The notes beneath the pieces were generated by a model, which did not search any database, was not told where the DNA came from, and saw nothing but the letters and a program-made list of their open reading frames with translations. From assembly GCA_013813215.1 (NCBI GenBank), contig JACCSC010000457.1:1-12509 (forward strand): DNA of 12,509 nucleotides. Reading direction: 5' to 3'. The stretch's first letter is position 1; every line of letters begins with the position of its first letter. This document shows positions 1 through 9,659 of the stretch, one piece after another. The position numbers and the translations under genes are program-made. The stretch comes from Geodermatophilaceae bacterium (GTDB lineage: Bacteria > Actinomycetota > Actinomycetes > Mycobacteriales > Geodermatophilaceae).

Positions 1-3435
<3,435 letters not shown>

Positions 3436-3439
<4 letters not shown>

Positions 3440-4014
3440 CCGAGGACCGCTGCCAGCCCGCGACCGTCGAAGAGTGGCGGGTGTGGCTGGCCGAGCACCA
3501 GGACACGGCCACCGGCGTCTGGCTGGTGACCTGGAAGCAGCACACCGACCGACCCACGGTCTCCTACGACGACGCCGTTACCGAGGCGATCGCGGTCGGC
3601 TGGATCGACAGCAAGGGACAACGGCTGGACGACGACCGCACCATGCTGTGGTTCTGCCCGCGCAAGGCAACCAGCGGCTGGTCGCGGCCCAACAAGCAGC
3701 GCGTGCAACGCCTCTACGCCGCGGACCGGATGCAGCCGGCCGGGCAACGCGCCATCGACGTGGCCAAGGCCAACGGCGCCTGGACCCTGCTCGACGCTGT
3801 CGAGGACCTCGCCGTACCGGAGGACCTCGCCGCCGCGTTCGACCGCCACCCCGGTGCGCGAAACGCCTGGGAGGCCTTCCCGCGCTCGGCCAAGCGCGGG
3901 ATCCTCGAATGGATCGTGCAGGCCAAGCGGCCCGAGACCCGAGCCAAGCGGGTGGCGGAGACCGCGCGGCTGGCCGCCGAGGGCATCCGCGCCAACGAGC
4001 CGCGCCGGCGCTGA
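3436..4014 (+). CDS. YdeI/OmpD-associated (OmdA) family protein
   Basis: This 192-residue protein matches the YdeI/OmpD-associated family, which is annotated as bacteriocin-protection; the biochemical activity is not known to me. Typical family features are the N-terminal segment TVEEWRVWLAEHQDTATGVW, then SYDDAVTEAIAVGWIDS around residues 48-64, FCPRKATSGWSRPN around 76-89, a central helical stretch, and a basic Lys/Arg-rich C-terminal helix (PETRAKRVAE). Length is about normal for the family. There is no signal peptide or membrane segment, so it is probably cytoplasmic. The ATG lies inside an ATGA overlap with the mfd stop and no strong Shine-Dalgarno sequence is visible, so translation is probably coupled to mfd. 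A functional link to repair is not implied. The fold family is fairly sure; the role is open. Confidence 0.88.
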
Positions 4015-4021
4015 CGCCGGC
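4004..4021 (+). terminator. GC-rich inverted repeat with the OmdA stop codon in its loop
   Basis: GCCGGCG (4004-4010) and CGCCGGC (4015-4021) are perfect 7-base complements. The four-base loop CTGA contains the TGA stop of the OmdA gene. No T-run follows. Tractless hairpins are often proposed as terminators or attenuators in high-GC actinobacteria, so this could reduce read-through from mfd-OmdA into the lipoprotein gene. Function is inferred from position and stem strength only. Confidence 0.45.
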
Positions 4022-4056
4022 CGGGCCGACGGTGGCACCCCGGCCTACCGCCTGGT

Positions 4057-4062
4057 TAGGCT
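4057..4062 (+). promoter_or_regulatory. Possible -10 element upstream of the lipoprotein gene
   Basis: TAGGCT fits the actinobacterial TAnnnT -10 pattern and sits 34 bases before the chosen GTG start, in the only sizeable gap (82 bases) of the plus-strand run. No convincing TTGACA-like -35 is seen 17-19 bases upstream. If real, it would give the lipoprotein-mazG pair its own promoter after the hairpin at 4004-4021. Confidence 0.3.
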
Positions 4063-4084
4063 GGGTCGTCCCGTTGCCGGTTCC

Positions 4085-4088
4085 GAGG
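4085..4088 (+). promoter_or_regulatory. Ribosome binding site (GAGG) deciding the lipoprotein start
   Basis: GAGG ends 8 bases before the GTG at 4097. This spacing favours GTG 4097 over the in-frame ATG at 4130. Starting at 4097 also keeps the two arginines that form the positive n-region of the signal peptide. Confidence 0.55.
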
Positions 4089-4096
4089 TTGCCGTT

Positions 4097-5101
4097 GTGC
4101 CTGCCCCGCGCTTGATCCGCCCGCTCGCGATGAGTGCCGCCCTGCTGGCCGCCCTGCTCGCGCTGTCGGCCTGCCGGACCTCGCCCGGTACGGCGGCGTA
4201 CGTCGGGTCGGAGACGATCACCACCGCCGAGCTTGACAGCGCCGTCGACGCCGGCCTGCGCGACGCCGCCGTGGCCGAGGTGTACGACGGCCGACTCGGG
4301 GAGTACCGCCAGCTGTTGCTGCAGGGGCTGATCGACACCGAGGTGTACGACGCGGTGGCCGCCAAGTACGGCGTCGTGGTGAGCCCGGCCGAGGTCAGCG
4401 CGCGGTTCGCCGACCTCGTCGAGGGGCAGGGCGTGACCGCCGAGGACTTCCTCGCCGACCAGGCGGCGCAGGGCCGCACCGAGACCGCCGTCCGCGAGCA
4501 GATCCGGCAGTTCATCATCACCGAGGAGGTCGCCGCCGAGGCCGATCTCGACGAGGCGACCGGCGAGGACGCTCTGCAGGCGCAGTACGAGGCGACCCGA
4601 GACCAGTACGCGCAGTTCTCCGTCGGCCTCATCACCGTCGCCGACCAGGCGACCGCGGACGCCGTGCTGGCCGCCCTGACCGCGGACCCGGCGTCCTACC
4701 TCGAGCAGGCCACCGCCTACGCCGGGCCGAACACGCTCCCGGACCTGCAGACGGCGACCGCCGACCAGCTGAGCGGGCTGGTGCCCGACGTCAGCGCCCT
4801 GCAAGCGGGGCAGGGCTTCACCGCCGCCCTGCTGGGGCCGGACGACCCGTCGATCACCGTCGTCTTCATCGCCGGGATCGACTACCCGACGTTCGAGGAT
4901 CTGCGGCCGACCCTGGAGCAGCAGACCAGCGGTGAGGTACAGGCCGCCGTCGAGACCGAGCTGCAGGCGGTCCGGGAGTCCCTCAACATCACGGTCAACC
5001 CGCGCTACGGCAGCTACGACGACGGGGTGCTGGGCCCCGCCGGCAGCGACGTCGTCAGCGTGCTGGATCGGCCCGCGGTCGACGAGCCGGCCCTGAACTG
5101 A
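4097..5101 (+). CDS. SurA/PrsA-like lipoprotein (SurA N-terminal domain)
   Basis: This 334-residue protein is predicted to be exported and lipid-anchored outside the membrane, probably as a chaperone for secreted proteins. The signal peptide has a basic n-region (R5, R8), a Leu/Ala-rich core, and lipobox LSAC with the lipidated cysteine at 26. Residues about 35-165 look like the helical SurA/PrsA N-terminal chaperone domain (start near SETITTAELDSAV, then alternating charged helices). Residues about 175-270 are arranged like a parvulin peptidyl-prolyl isomerase but are divergent: the usual histidine-containing opening and the GGDLG segment are not recognisable, so enzyme activity is doubtful. 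The tail around NPRYGSYDDGVLGP resembles the C-terminal end of actinobacterial homologues of this lipoprotein. The stop lies one base before mazG, so the two are probably co-transcribed. An alternative start is ATG 4130. Confidence 0.88.
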   Translation: MPAPRLIRPLAMSAALLAALLALSACRTSPGTAAYVGSETITTAELDSAVDAGLRDAAVAEVYDGRLGEYRQLLLQGLIDTEVYDAVAAKYGVVVSPAEVSARFADLVEGQGVTAEDFLADQAAQGRTETAVREQIRQFIITEEVAAEADLDEATGEDALQAQYEATRDQYAQFSVGLITVADQATADAVLAALTADPASYLEQATAYAGPNTLPDLQTATADQLSGLVPDVSALQAGQGFTAALLGPDDPSITVVFIAGIDYPTFEDLRPTLEQQTSGEVQAAVETELQAVRESLNITVNPRYGSYDDGVLGPAGSDVVSVLDRPAVDEPALN

Positions 5102-5102
5102 G

Positions 5103-6020
5103 GTGCCCTCGGCTCGGATCGTGGTCGTCGCGACCAGCCCGCGACTGCCGGTCGGGCTGCTGAGCCGTGCCGGCTGGGCCGCGGTGGGGTCGGGCCCGGC
5201 GTACGCCGCCGTACCGGGATGGGACCTTCCGGTGCTGGCCGACCCGCCGGCCGAGGTCGCTACCGCATTGGTGTCCGCCGCCGGTGAAGGTACGGCGGTC
5301 TGGGTGGGGCAGGCAGGCGCCGACCTGCTGGGGGCACTGCGCGAGGCCGGCGCGACGGTGGCGGTGGTCATCGGCTCGTGGGATCCGCCGGGGGCCAGGG
5401 TGCTCGACGTGGTCGCGGTGATGGACCGGCTACGCTCACCCGGCGGCTGCCCCTGGGACGCCGCGCAGACCCACGACAGCTTGCGCCGGTACCTGCTGGA
5501 GGAGGCCTTCGAGGCCTACGACGCCCTGGTCAACGGCGACCTGGACGCGCTGCGGGAGGAACTCGGCGATGTCCTGCTGCAGATCGCCTTCCACGCCCGG
5601 CTCGCGCAGGAGGCGCAGTCGCCATGGTCGATCGACGAGGTGGCCGGCGACTTAGTCGACAAGCTGGTCCGCCGGCACCCGCACGTCTTCGCGGCCCAGG
5701 CGGTCGCGGGAGCGGCCGAGGTCGAGCAGAACTGGGAGCAGATCAAGCGCGCGGAGAAGGGCCGGACCTCCGTCACCGAGGGGCTGGCCCGCTCGCAGCC
5801 GGCCCTGGCGCTGGCCCAGGCCCTGGTGCGGCGGGCTACGGCGGCCGGCCTGCCGCTGCCGCCCCCCGTGGTCGTACCCGACACCGAAGAGGCGCTCGGA
5901 GAGCTGTTGCTGCGTGTCGTTCGGGCCGCCGACGGCCTGGCCCTGGACAGCGAGGCCGCACTACGCGCAGCCAGCCACCGTTACTCAGCACGGCTGCGGG
6001 CGGCGGAGAACCCGGCGTAG
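5103..6020 (+). CDS. mazG: Nucleoside triphosphate pyrophosphohydrolase, MazG family
   Basis: MazG-type enzymes hydrolyse (d)NTPs to the monophosphate and pyrophosphate, cleansing the nucleotide pool in the cytoplasm. The 305-residue protein has an N-terminal extension of about 100 residues (alpha/beta-looking, unassigned) as in actinobacterial MazG. The MazG domain begins near residue 105 with MDRLRSPGGCPWDAAQTHDS. The metal-binding acidic motifs are intact: EEAFE at 133-137 and EELGD at 152-156. A second, degenerate MazG repeat ends the protein: EALGE at 263-267 replaces the EELGD pattern, so only the first site is expected to be catalytic. The GTG at 5103 is one base after the upstream stop, which suits reinitiation but leaves poor Shine-Dalgarno spacing. 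GTG 5121 or 5124 are alternative starts. The gene converges on the minus-strand glycosyltransferase cluster. Confidence 0.93.
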   Translation: MPSARIVVVATSPRLPVGLLSRAGWAAVGSGPAYAAVPGWDLPVLADPPAEVATALVSAAGEGTAVWVGQAGADLLGALREAGATVAVVIGSWDPPGARVLDVVAVMDRLRSPGGCPWDAAQTHDSLRRYLLEEAFEAYDALVNGDLDALREELGDVLLQIAFHARLAQEAQSPWSIDEVAGDLVDKLVRRHPHVFAAQAVAGAAEVEQNWEQIKRAEKGRTSVTEGLARSQPALALAQALVRRATAAGLPLPPPVVVPDTEEALGELLLRVVRAADGLALDSEAALRAASHRYSARLRAAENPA

Positions 6021-6228
6021 ACCTCGCGACCCCGTAGCCCCTGGCCGGGGTCCAGGCTCCCGACACGTGCGCCCGCCACCGGCGGCGAAACCTAGGGCAT
6101 GCAAGCGCGCCACAGATCGCGCAGTCCGTACCGGAGCGGTAGTGCGTGTGGGCCTCCCGGAGATGCCCGCACCGGCAGAGCGTCGGCAGCTCCGGCCCGG
6201 CCCTCGCTTGCCGACGCTGGCTCACCAT
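5836..6228 (-). CDS. Small Cys/His-rich putative zinc-binding protein, 3' part antisense to mazG
   Basis: Residues 18-47 hold a dense Cys/His pattern: CRCGH at 18-22, HTHYRSG at 27-33, DCAIC at 35-39, then C44-P45-R46-F47. It reads as C-x-C-G-H-x4-H-x-H-Y-R-x-G-x-D-C-x2-C-x4-C, which resembles short actinobacterial proteins of unknown function that probably bind zinc. ATG 6228 has GGCAGG six bases upstream and follows the preceding glycosyltransferase stop by 45 bases, so it may be the last gene of that operon. Codons down to about 6021 mostly end in G or C. Beyond that the frame enters mazG antisense, third positions become poor in G/C (CGA, GCA, ACA), and no stop appears until 5836-5838. 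The first 50 residues look real. The last 60 or so are probably unconserved read-through, which suggests a lost native 3' end. Confidence 0.6.
   Translation of the reverse strand: MVSQRRQARAGPELPTLCRCGHLREAHTHYRSGTDCAICGALACPRFRRRWRAHVSGAWTPARGYGVARSTPGSPPPAAVLSNGGWLRVVRPRCPGPGRRRPERHAATALRAPLRCRVRPRGAAAAGRPP
6028..6052 (+). terminator. Possible terminator hairpin just after mazG
   Basis: GACCCCG (6028-6034) pairs with CGGGGTC (6046-6052) around an 11-base loop, starting 8 bases after the mazG stop. No T-run follows, and the loop allows a competing CCCC/GGGG pairing. It lies inside the minus-strand Cys/His-rich reading frame. It could end mazG transcription; strength is uncertain. Confidence 0.4.
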
Positions 6229-6234
6229 GGGTTA

Positions 6235-6240
6235 CCTGCC
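6235..6240 (-). promoter_or_regulatory. Shine-Dalgarno-like GGCAGG for the Cys/His-rich gene
   Basis: Read on the minus strand, GGCAGG lies six bases before ATG 6228. It supports that start and the reality of the small gene. No promoter is evident in the 45 bases separating it from the upstream glycosyltransferase. Confidence 0.5.
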
Positions 6241-6273
6241 GATCGGAACCTGGTGGCGTCGTGGAGAGTGGAC

Positions 6274-7278
6274 CTAGGGGCGGCGCTTGTGGTCGCGAAC
6301 CGCGTTCCCGATCAGCGTACGGCGTACTTCGCGGCTACGGACCAGACGCCAGATTCCCAGCCACTGGCCGTACGCGAACGGAATGTGCACGGCCAAGTCC
6401 TTGCGGTCTGCCGAGTGACGGCCGGCCGATCCCAGCCAGCTTCGAGCCAGCCACCGACTCCGGCGCAGGCAGGCCAGGACGGTCGGGGGCAGCCAGCGTT
6501 GCCTCGGCCCCGGCCAGTGCACCGCGTCGAGGAGAACCGCGGAGGTCCCGAGGCCGCGGCTGAGCCGCCGAACGTAGTCCGGTGAGGTGCGGATTGCCGG
6601 GACCCGGTGCCGCAGCGTGCACGCCGGTACGTACCACAGCGGGTAGCCGGCGGCGCGGATCCGCGTGGTGATCTCTACGTCTCCGCCTGAGACCAGACGG
6701 GTGCCGACGCGATCCTCGAGCAGTGGCTGGTCGAACCACCCGCTGGATACGACCGCCGCTCGACTGAGCACCATGCCCGCTCCCACGAGCCACGTGACCT
6801 CGCGCTGCGGCCCGCCGAGGTCTTGCTCGGCGAAGAGCCAGCCGTTACGCCGGACGTGGCCTGGCGGCGGCGTTTGCCAATCCACCACGACCCGTCCTCC
6901 GAAGGCGCCGCAATCGGGATGGTCGGCGGCGAAGCGGCCCGCTTGGGCCACCCAGTCGTCGGCCAGGCTGCAGTCGTCGTCCACGAAGGCGATCCACGGC
7001 CCTGTGGTCTCGCTGACGCCGCGGTGCCGGGCCGGGGTCAATCCCTGGATCGTCTCCCGGACGACGCGCAGGTCGGGCAGCGCCCCCGAGCGGGCGTACC
7101 GGTCGAGAACCTGAGCCGTGGCGTCCGTGCAGTTGTTGTCGACGACGCAGACCCGCCAGCTGACCAGCGGCAAGGACTGCTGAGCCGCCAGCGTGGCCAG
7201 GGTCAGGTCCAGACCGGCGGCGTTGTTGTAGGTGCAGATGACGACGTCGATTGTCACCGATGCGGCGGGGAAGCTCAT
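6274..7278 (-). CDS. Glycosyltransferase family 2 (GT-A fold)
   Basis: This is a 334-residue inverting-type GT2 enzyme expected to move a sugar from a nucleotide-sugar donor to a growing glycan at the cytoplasmic face. It opens with TIDVVICTYN (residues 9-18), the first strand of the nucleotide-binding half, followed by VVDNNCTD (45-52) and RHRGVSETTG (84-93). The metal/donor-binding triad DDD is at 100-102. A later SGGDVEI segment (197-203), with acidic D200 and E202, sits where the catalytic base is expected. The LWYVPACTLRHRVP stretch is typical of GT2 proteins of the HpsE-like type. The C-terminal third is basic, consistent with membrane-surface binding. ATG 7278 is chosen because it forms an ATGA overlap with the upstream stop and starts directly before the first strand. 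The upstream ATG at 7386 would add 36 residues read from another gene's tail. Acceptor unknown. Confidence 0.9.
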   Translation of the reverse strand: MSFPAASVTIDVVICTYNNAAGLDLTLATLAAQQSLPLVSWRVCVVDNNCTDATAQVLDRYARSGALPDLRVVRETIQGLTPARHRGVSETTGPWIAFVDDDCSLADDWVAQAGRFAADHPDCGAFGGRVVVDWQTPPPGHVRRNGWLFAEQDLGGPQREVTWLVGAGMVLSRAAVVSSGWFDQPLLEDRVGTRLVSGGDVEITTRIRAAGYPLWYVPACTLRHRVPAIRTSPDYVRRLSRGLGTSAVLLDAVHWPGPRQRWLPPTVLACLRRSRWLARSWLGSAGRHSADRKDLAVHIPFAYGQWLGIWRLVRSREVRRTLIGNAVRDHKRRP

Positions 7279-8303
7279 GCACCGAGCCTGCGTCGCGACG
7301 CTGGCCGGGCTGCCGAAGACGGGGTGAGGGACGGACCGAGCCCTGGGCGCAGCGGGGCCACCCATGACTCCGCCTCCTGCCGCCACGCCGATGACAGCCG
7401 CAGGAACTGCAGCCTGTCCCGGAGCCGCTGCAAGCTGGGGGCGGCACCGCCGAGCACGGCCGCAGCCAGAGCACGCAGCCTGCCCTCGTCGCCGTGCAGG
7501 GCCAGTTTTAGATGAGTGCGTACTGCCGGTCCCCGCCGGCCCAGCCTGAGGTACATCGAGCCGAAGTACCAGAGGAACGCGTCGGGTGATATCTCGATCC
7601 CGTGCTCTTGCCGGATCCGCCGGTACTTGACCTCGATGCGCGCCAGCTCAAGTTCGGAGCGGCGTACGTCGTGCGCCATTCCGCCCAGGTGGACGCGGTA
7701 GCCGACCAGTGGCCGGTCCACGATCCCGACGGGCGAGGCCAGTGCCAGACGAATCCACAGATCGTAGTCGGCGAGATTCGACAATCCCTCGTCGAAGCCA
7801 CCGACCCCCCGCACCAGATCGGCGCGGACGAGCACGCCAGACGCACCACCGGGTATGACGTTGCTCGAGAACAGGCTGGCCAGCACGTCGGGCGAGTTGG
7901 GCGGCCGTTCCGGTCCGCCGAGGCGGAGCTGCGCGTCGAGGCGCACCGCGCCCGAGCACACCCAGCGCGCGCTCGGCTGGGCCCCTGCCGCGTCCAGTTG
8001 CGCCCGCAGCTTGACCGGCGCCCAGAGGTCGTCGTCATCGAGGAAGGCGATCCAGTCCGCCGAAGCGGCGGCGATGCCGGCATTGCGCGCCGCGGCCACG
8101 CCCCGAGGCCGCTCATGCCGGATCACCCTAATCGCGTCGTTCCGGAGCCGGGCCAGGGCTTCGGCGGTTCCGTCGGTCGACCCTTCGTCCACGACGACGA
8201 CGTCGATCTGCGCACCGACCTGGGACAGCACCGTGGCCAGGGTGCGCAGCAACAGCTCGCGTCTGTTGCGGGTCGGAATGACGACCGTGACAGGACTGAC
8301 CAC
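7275..8303 (-). CDS. Glycosyltransferase family 2 (GT-A fold)
   Basis: This 342-residue GT2 enzyme starts with TVVIPTRNRRELL (from residue 6), then VVVDEGSTDGT, RGVAAARNAGI and the acidic run FLDDDDLW, with aspartates at 89-92. The segment ADYDLWIRLA (D179-W183) is the usual second acidic motif of this subgroup. The GYRVH segment after it is also common there. The last 100 residues are helical and basic, ending in a Pro/Arg/Ser-rich tail without recognised function. GTG 8303 is chosen because AGGAGG lies 10 bases upstream and the first strand follows at once. The stop overlaps the next start by four bases (ATGA), so the two GT2 genes are probably translated together. It is clearly different in sequence from the other GT2 proteins here, so it probably makes a different linkage. 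Confidence 0.91.
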   Translation of the reverse strand: MVSPVTVVIPTRNRRELLLRTLATVLSQVGAQIDVVVVDEGSTDGTAEALARLRNDAIRVIRHERPRGVAAARNAGIAAASADWIAFLDDDDLWAPVKLRAQLDAAGAQPSARWVCSGAVRLDAQLRLGGPERPPNSPDVLASLFSSNVIPGGASGVLVRADLVRGVGGFDEGLSNLADYDLWIRLALASPVGIVDRPLVGYRVHLGGMAHDVRRSELELARIEVKYRRIRQEHGIEISPDAFLWYFGSMYLRLGRRGPAVRTHLKLALHGDEGRLRALAAAVLGGAAPSLQRLRDRLQFLRLSSAWRQEAESWVAPLRPGLGPSLTPSSAARPASRRRLGA

Positions 8304-8310
8304 GTACCGA

Positions 8311-8319
8311 CTCCCTCCT
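8311..8319 (-). promoter_or_regulatory. Strong Shine-Dalgarno sequence (AGGAGGGAG)
   Basis: Read on the minus strand, AGGAGGGAG lies in the 21-base gap between the GT4 stop (8325) and GTG 8303. It is the best ribosome binding site in the cluster. It supports independent initiation here, unlike the neighbouring junctions that use stop-start overlap. Confidence 0.8.
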
Positions 8320-8324
8320 GGTCG

Positions 8325-9659
8325 CTACGCCGTCGGTGCCGTGCCAACGGACCGCGCGGAGCGAACGCGCGCGGGTGCACGCGTAAGCACGGCCCGCAGC
8401 TGCTCGCCTACGGCATCAGGAGAAAAGGCGTCCTCGACGCGGGCACGAGCACGGATCCCCAGCCGCCGGCACTCGGAAAGGTCGTCGAGCATCCGGCTCA
8501 TGCCGGCGGCCAGGGCCTGGGGATCCCCGCGAGGCACGATCACGCCACCGTCGCCGGCCCCCGCGGCGAGGATGTCGCGGACCCCCGGCGCGTCTGCGGC
8601 CAGGACCGGCAGGCCGCAGGCCATCGCCTCGATGACCGCGACCGGGAAACCCTCGTGCCGCGAGGGAAAGACGTACATGTCGGCGGCGTCCAGATACGGC
8701 CGGATCTGGTCACGATCGACGACGTAGCCGGCACGCCAGAACAGCCCGGTGATCTGCCGCTCGGCCAGCACGGCACGAAACTCCGCGTCGTCGGCACCAC
8801 CTCCGACGACGAGCAGCCGCAGGTCCTCGTCGGGACGCGCCCGGCACGTGAGTTCCCAGGCGTCCACGAGGACATCGAGTCCCTTCGGCCGGATGTCCAC
8901 CCGTCCGTGCCAGACCGCCACCTTGGCCTCCAGGGGTAGGCCCAGCTCGACCCGTGCCGCGGCCCGGTCTGCGGGAGGCCACTGCGCAAGATCCAAGGGG
9001 TTGAAGATCGCCGCGATCCTCGCTGCCGGTAGGCGGTAGCGGGCGGTCAGTCGCTCCCGCTCGGACCGGGAGGCGACGATGAGTCCCGCTGCCGCGCCCA
9101 ACGTGTGTGGACGGATGAGCGGCTCCAGCGCCGATCGGTGCCGGTCGCCACCCTGGAAGGTTGCGTACACCGGGATGTGCAGCATCCGGCCTAGCAGCAC
9201 GCAGACATCGAAGCGCGCCTCCTCGTACTCCTGCACCAGGATCGCGCGACAGCCCTCCTGGCGCAGGATCCTGGCCAGCGTCAGAGCCGGCGTTGCCAGG
9301 TAAGGCGCGACGTGGCGCGCAAGCATCGCCCGCCCGGCTCGCAGGCCGCGAAGGTCTTGCCGGGCCGACGTGCGATCGGTGGCGTAGGGGGCCGGCAGCC
9401 AGCGGCGGACCCGACGGTAGGCCGCCGACGCGGGAAGGAACCAGATGGGCGCGCCGGTCGGCCGGTGCACGCGGCGCACCGGCTGGGATACCCGTGCCGT
9501 GACGCAGATGACCGCGGTGCTTACGTGGACCCGGGCCAACGCCTCGACGTAGCCGAACAGCCAGCCGCCGGTCATCTCGCCGACGAAGGTGTCCATCGAC
9601 ACGTCGATCGGGTCGAGGAAGTCCTCGACGAGGTCACCCCACATCAGCAAGGCGATCAT
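8325..9659 (-). CDS. Glycosyltransferase family 4 (GT-B fold)
   Basis: This 444-residue GT4 enzyme is of the retaining, GT-B class that transfers sugars from nucleotide donors. The N-terminal acceptor half begins MIALLMWGDLVEDFLDPIDV, followed by EMTGGWLFGYVEAL. This opening fits GT4 proteins of polysaccharide clusters and contains the glycine-rich loop. The donor half shows HGRVDIRPKG at 251-260 with the phosphate-contacting R253 and K259 pair, then VFPSRHEGFPVAVIEAMACG with the E-x7-E signature at E336 and E344. ATG 9659 is chosen because it shares one base with the upstream stop (TGATG) and precedes the conserved opening; a longer in-frame start at 9719 would lie inside the previous gene. 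Motifs are complete, so it should be active. Donor and acceptor cannot be deduced. Confidence 0.93.
   Translation of the reverse strand: MIALLMWGDLVEDFLDPIDVSMDTFVGEMTGGWLFGYVEALARVHVSTAVICVTARVSQPVRRVHRPTGAPIWFLPASAAYRRVRRWLPAPYATDRTSARQDLRGLRAGRAMLARHVAPYLATPALTLARILRQEGCRAILVQEYEEARFDVCVLLGRMLHIPVYATFQGGDRHRSALEPLIRPHTLGAAAGLIVASRSERERLTARYRLPAARIAAIFNPLDLAQWPPADRAAARVELGLPLEAKVAVWHGRVDIRPKGLDVLVDAWELTCRARPDEDLRLLVVGGGADDAEFRAVLAERQITGLFWRAGYVVDRDQIRPYLDAADMYVFPSRHEGFPVAVIEAMACGLPVLAADAPGVRDILAAGAGDGGVIVPRGDPQALAAGMSRMLDDLSECRRLGIRARARVEDAFSPDAVGEQLRAVLTRAPARVRSARSVGTAPTA

Noticed and set aside
3578..5371. 597-codon minus-strand open frame across OmdA, the lipoprotein gene and mazG
   Set aside because: It crosses three well-supported genes and two intergenic boundaries, has low-complexity Arg/Gly/Val composition and no domain motif.
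6129..6141. Inverted repeat TACCG-GAG-CGGTA
   Set aside because: Only five base pairs, and it falls in the codons for the conserved YRSGT stretch of the Cys/His-rich gene, so coding constraint explains it.
6021..6273. Search for a tRNA, attachment site or mobile-element remnant at the convergent junction
   Set aside because: No cloverleaf arms, no direct repeat pair and no transposase-like sequence could be seen. Two CCTAGG hexamers (6092-6097 and 6273-6278) are present but too short to mean anything.
5914..6585. Plus-strand open frames after mazG (5914-6585 and 6099-6563)
   Set aside because: Composition is Arg/Pro/Ala-rich without motifs, they lack a good ribosome binding site, and they overlap the Cys/His-rich gene and the GT2 3' end.
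7279..7386. Longer N-terminus for the GT2 gene at 6274-7278 starting at ATG 7386
   Set aside because: The extra 36 residues are encoded inside the previous gene and do not look like GT2 sequence; the ATGA overlap at 7278 is the better start.
7602..8939. 445-codon plus-strand open frame opposite the GT2 and GT4 genes
   Set aside because: Spans the boundary between two convincing minus-strand genes and shows no protein family features.
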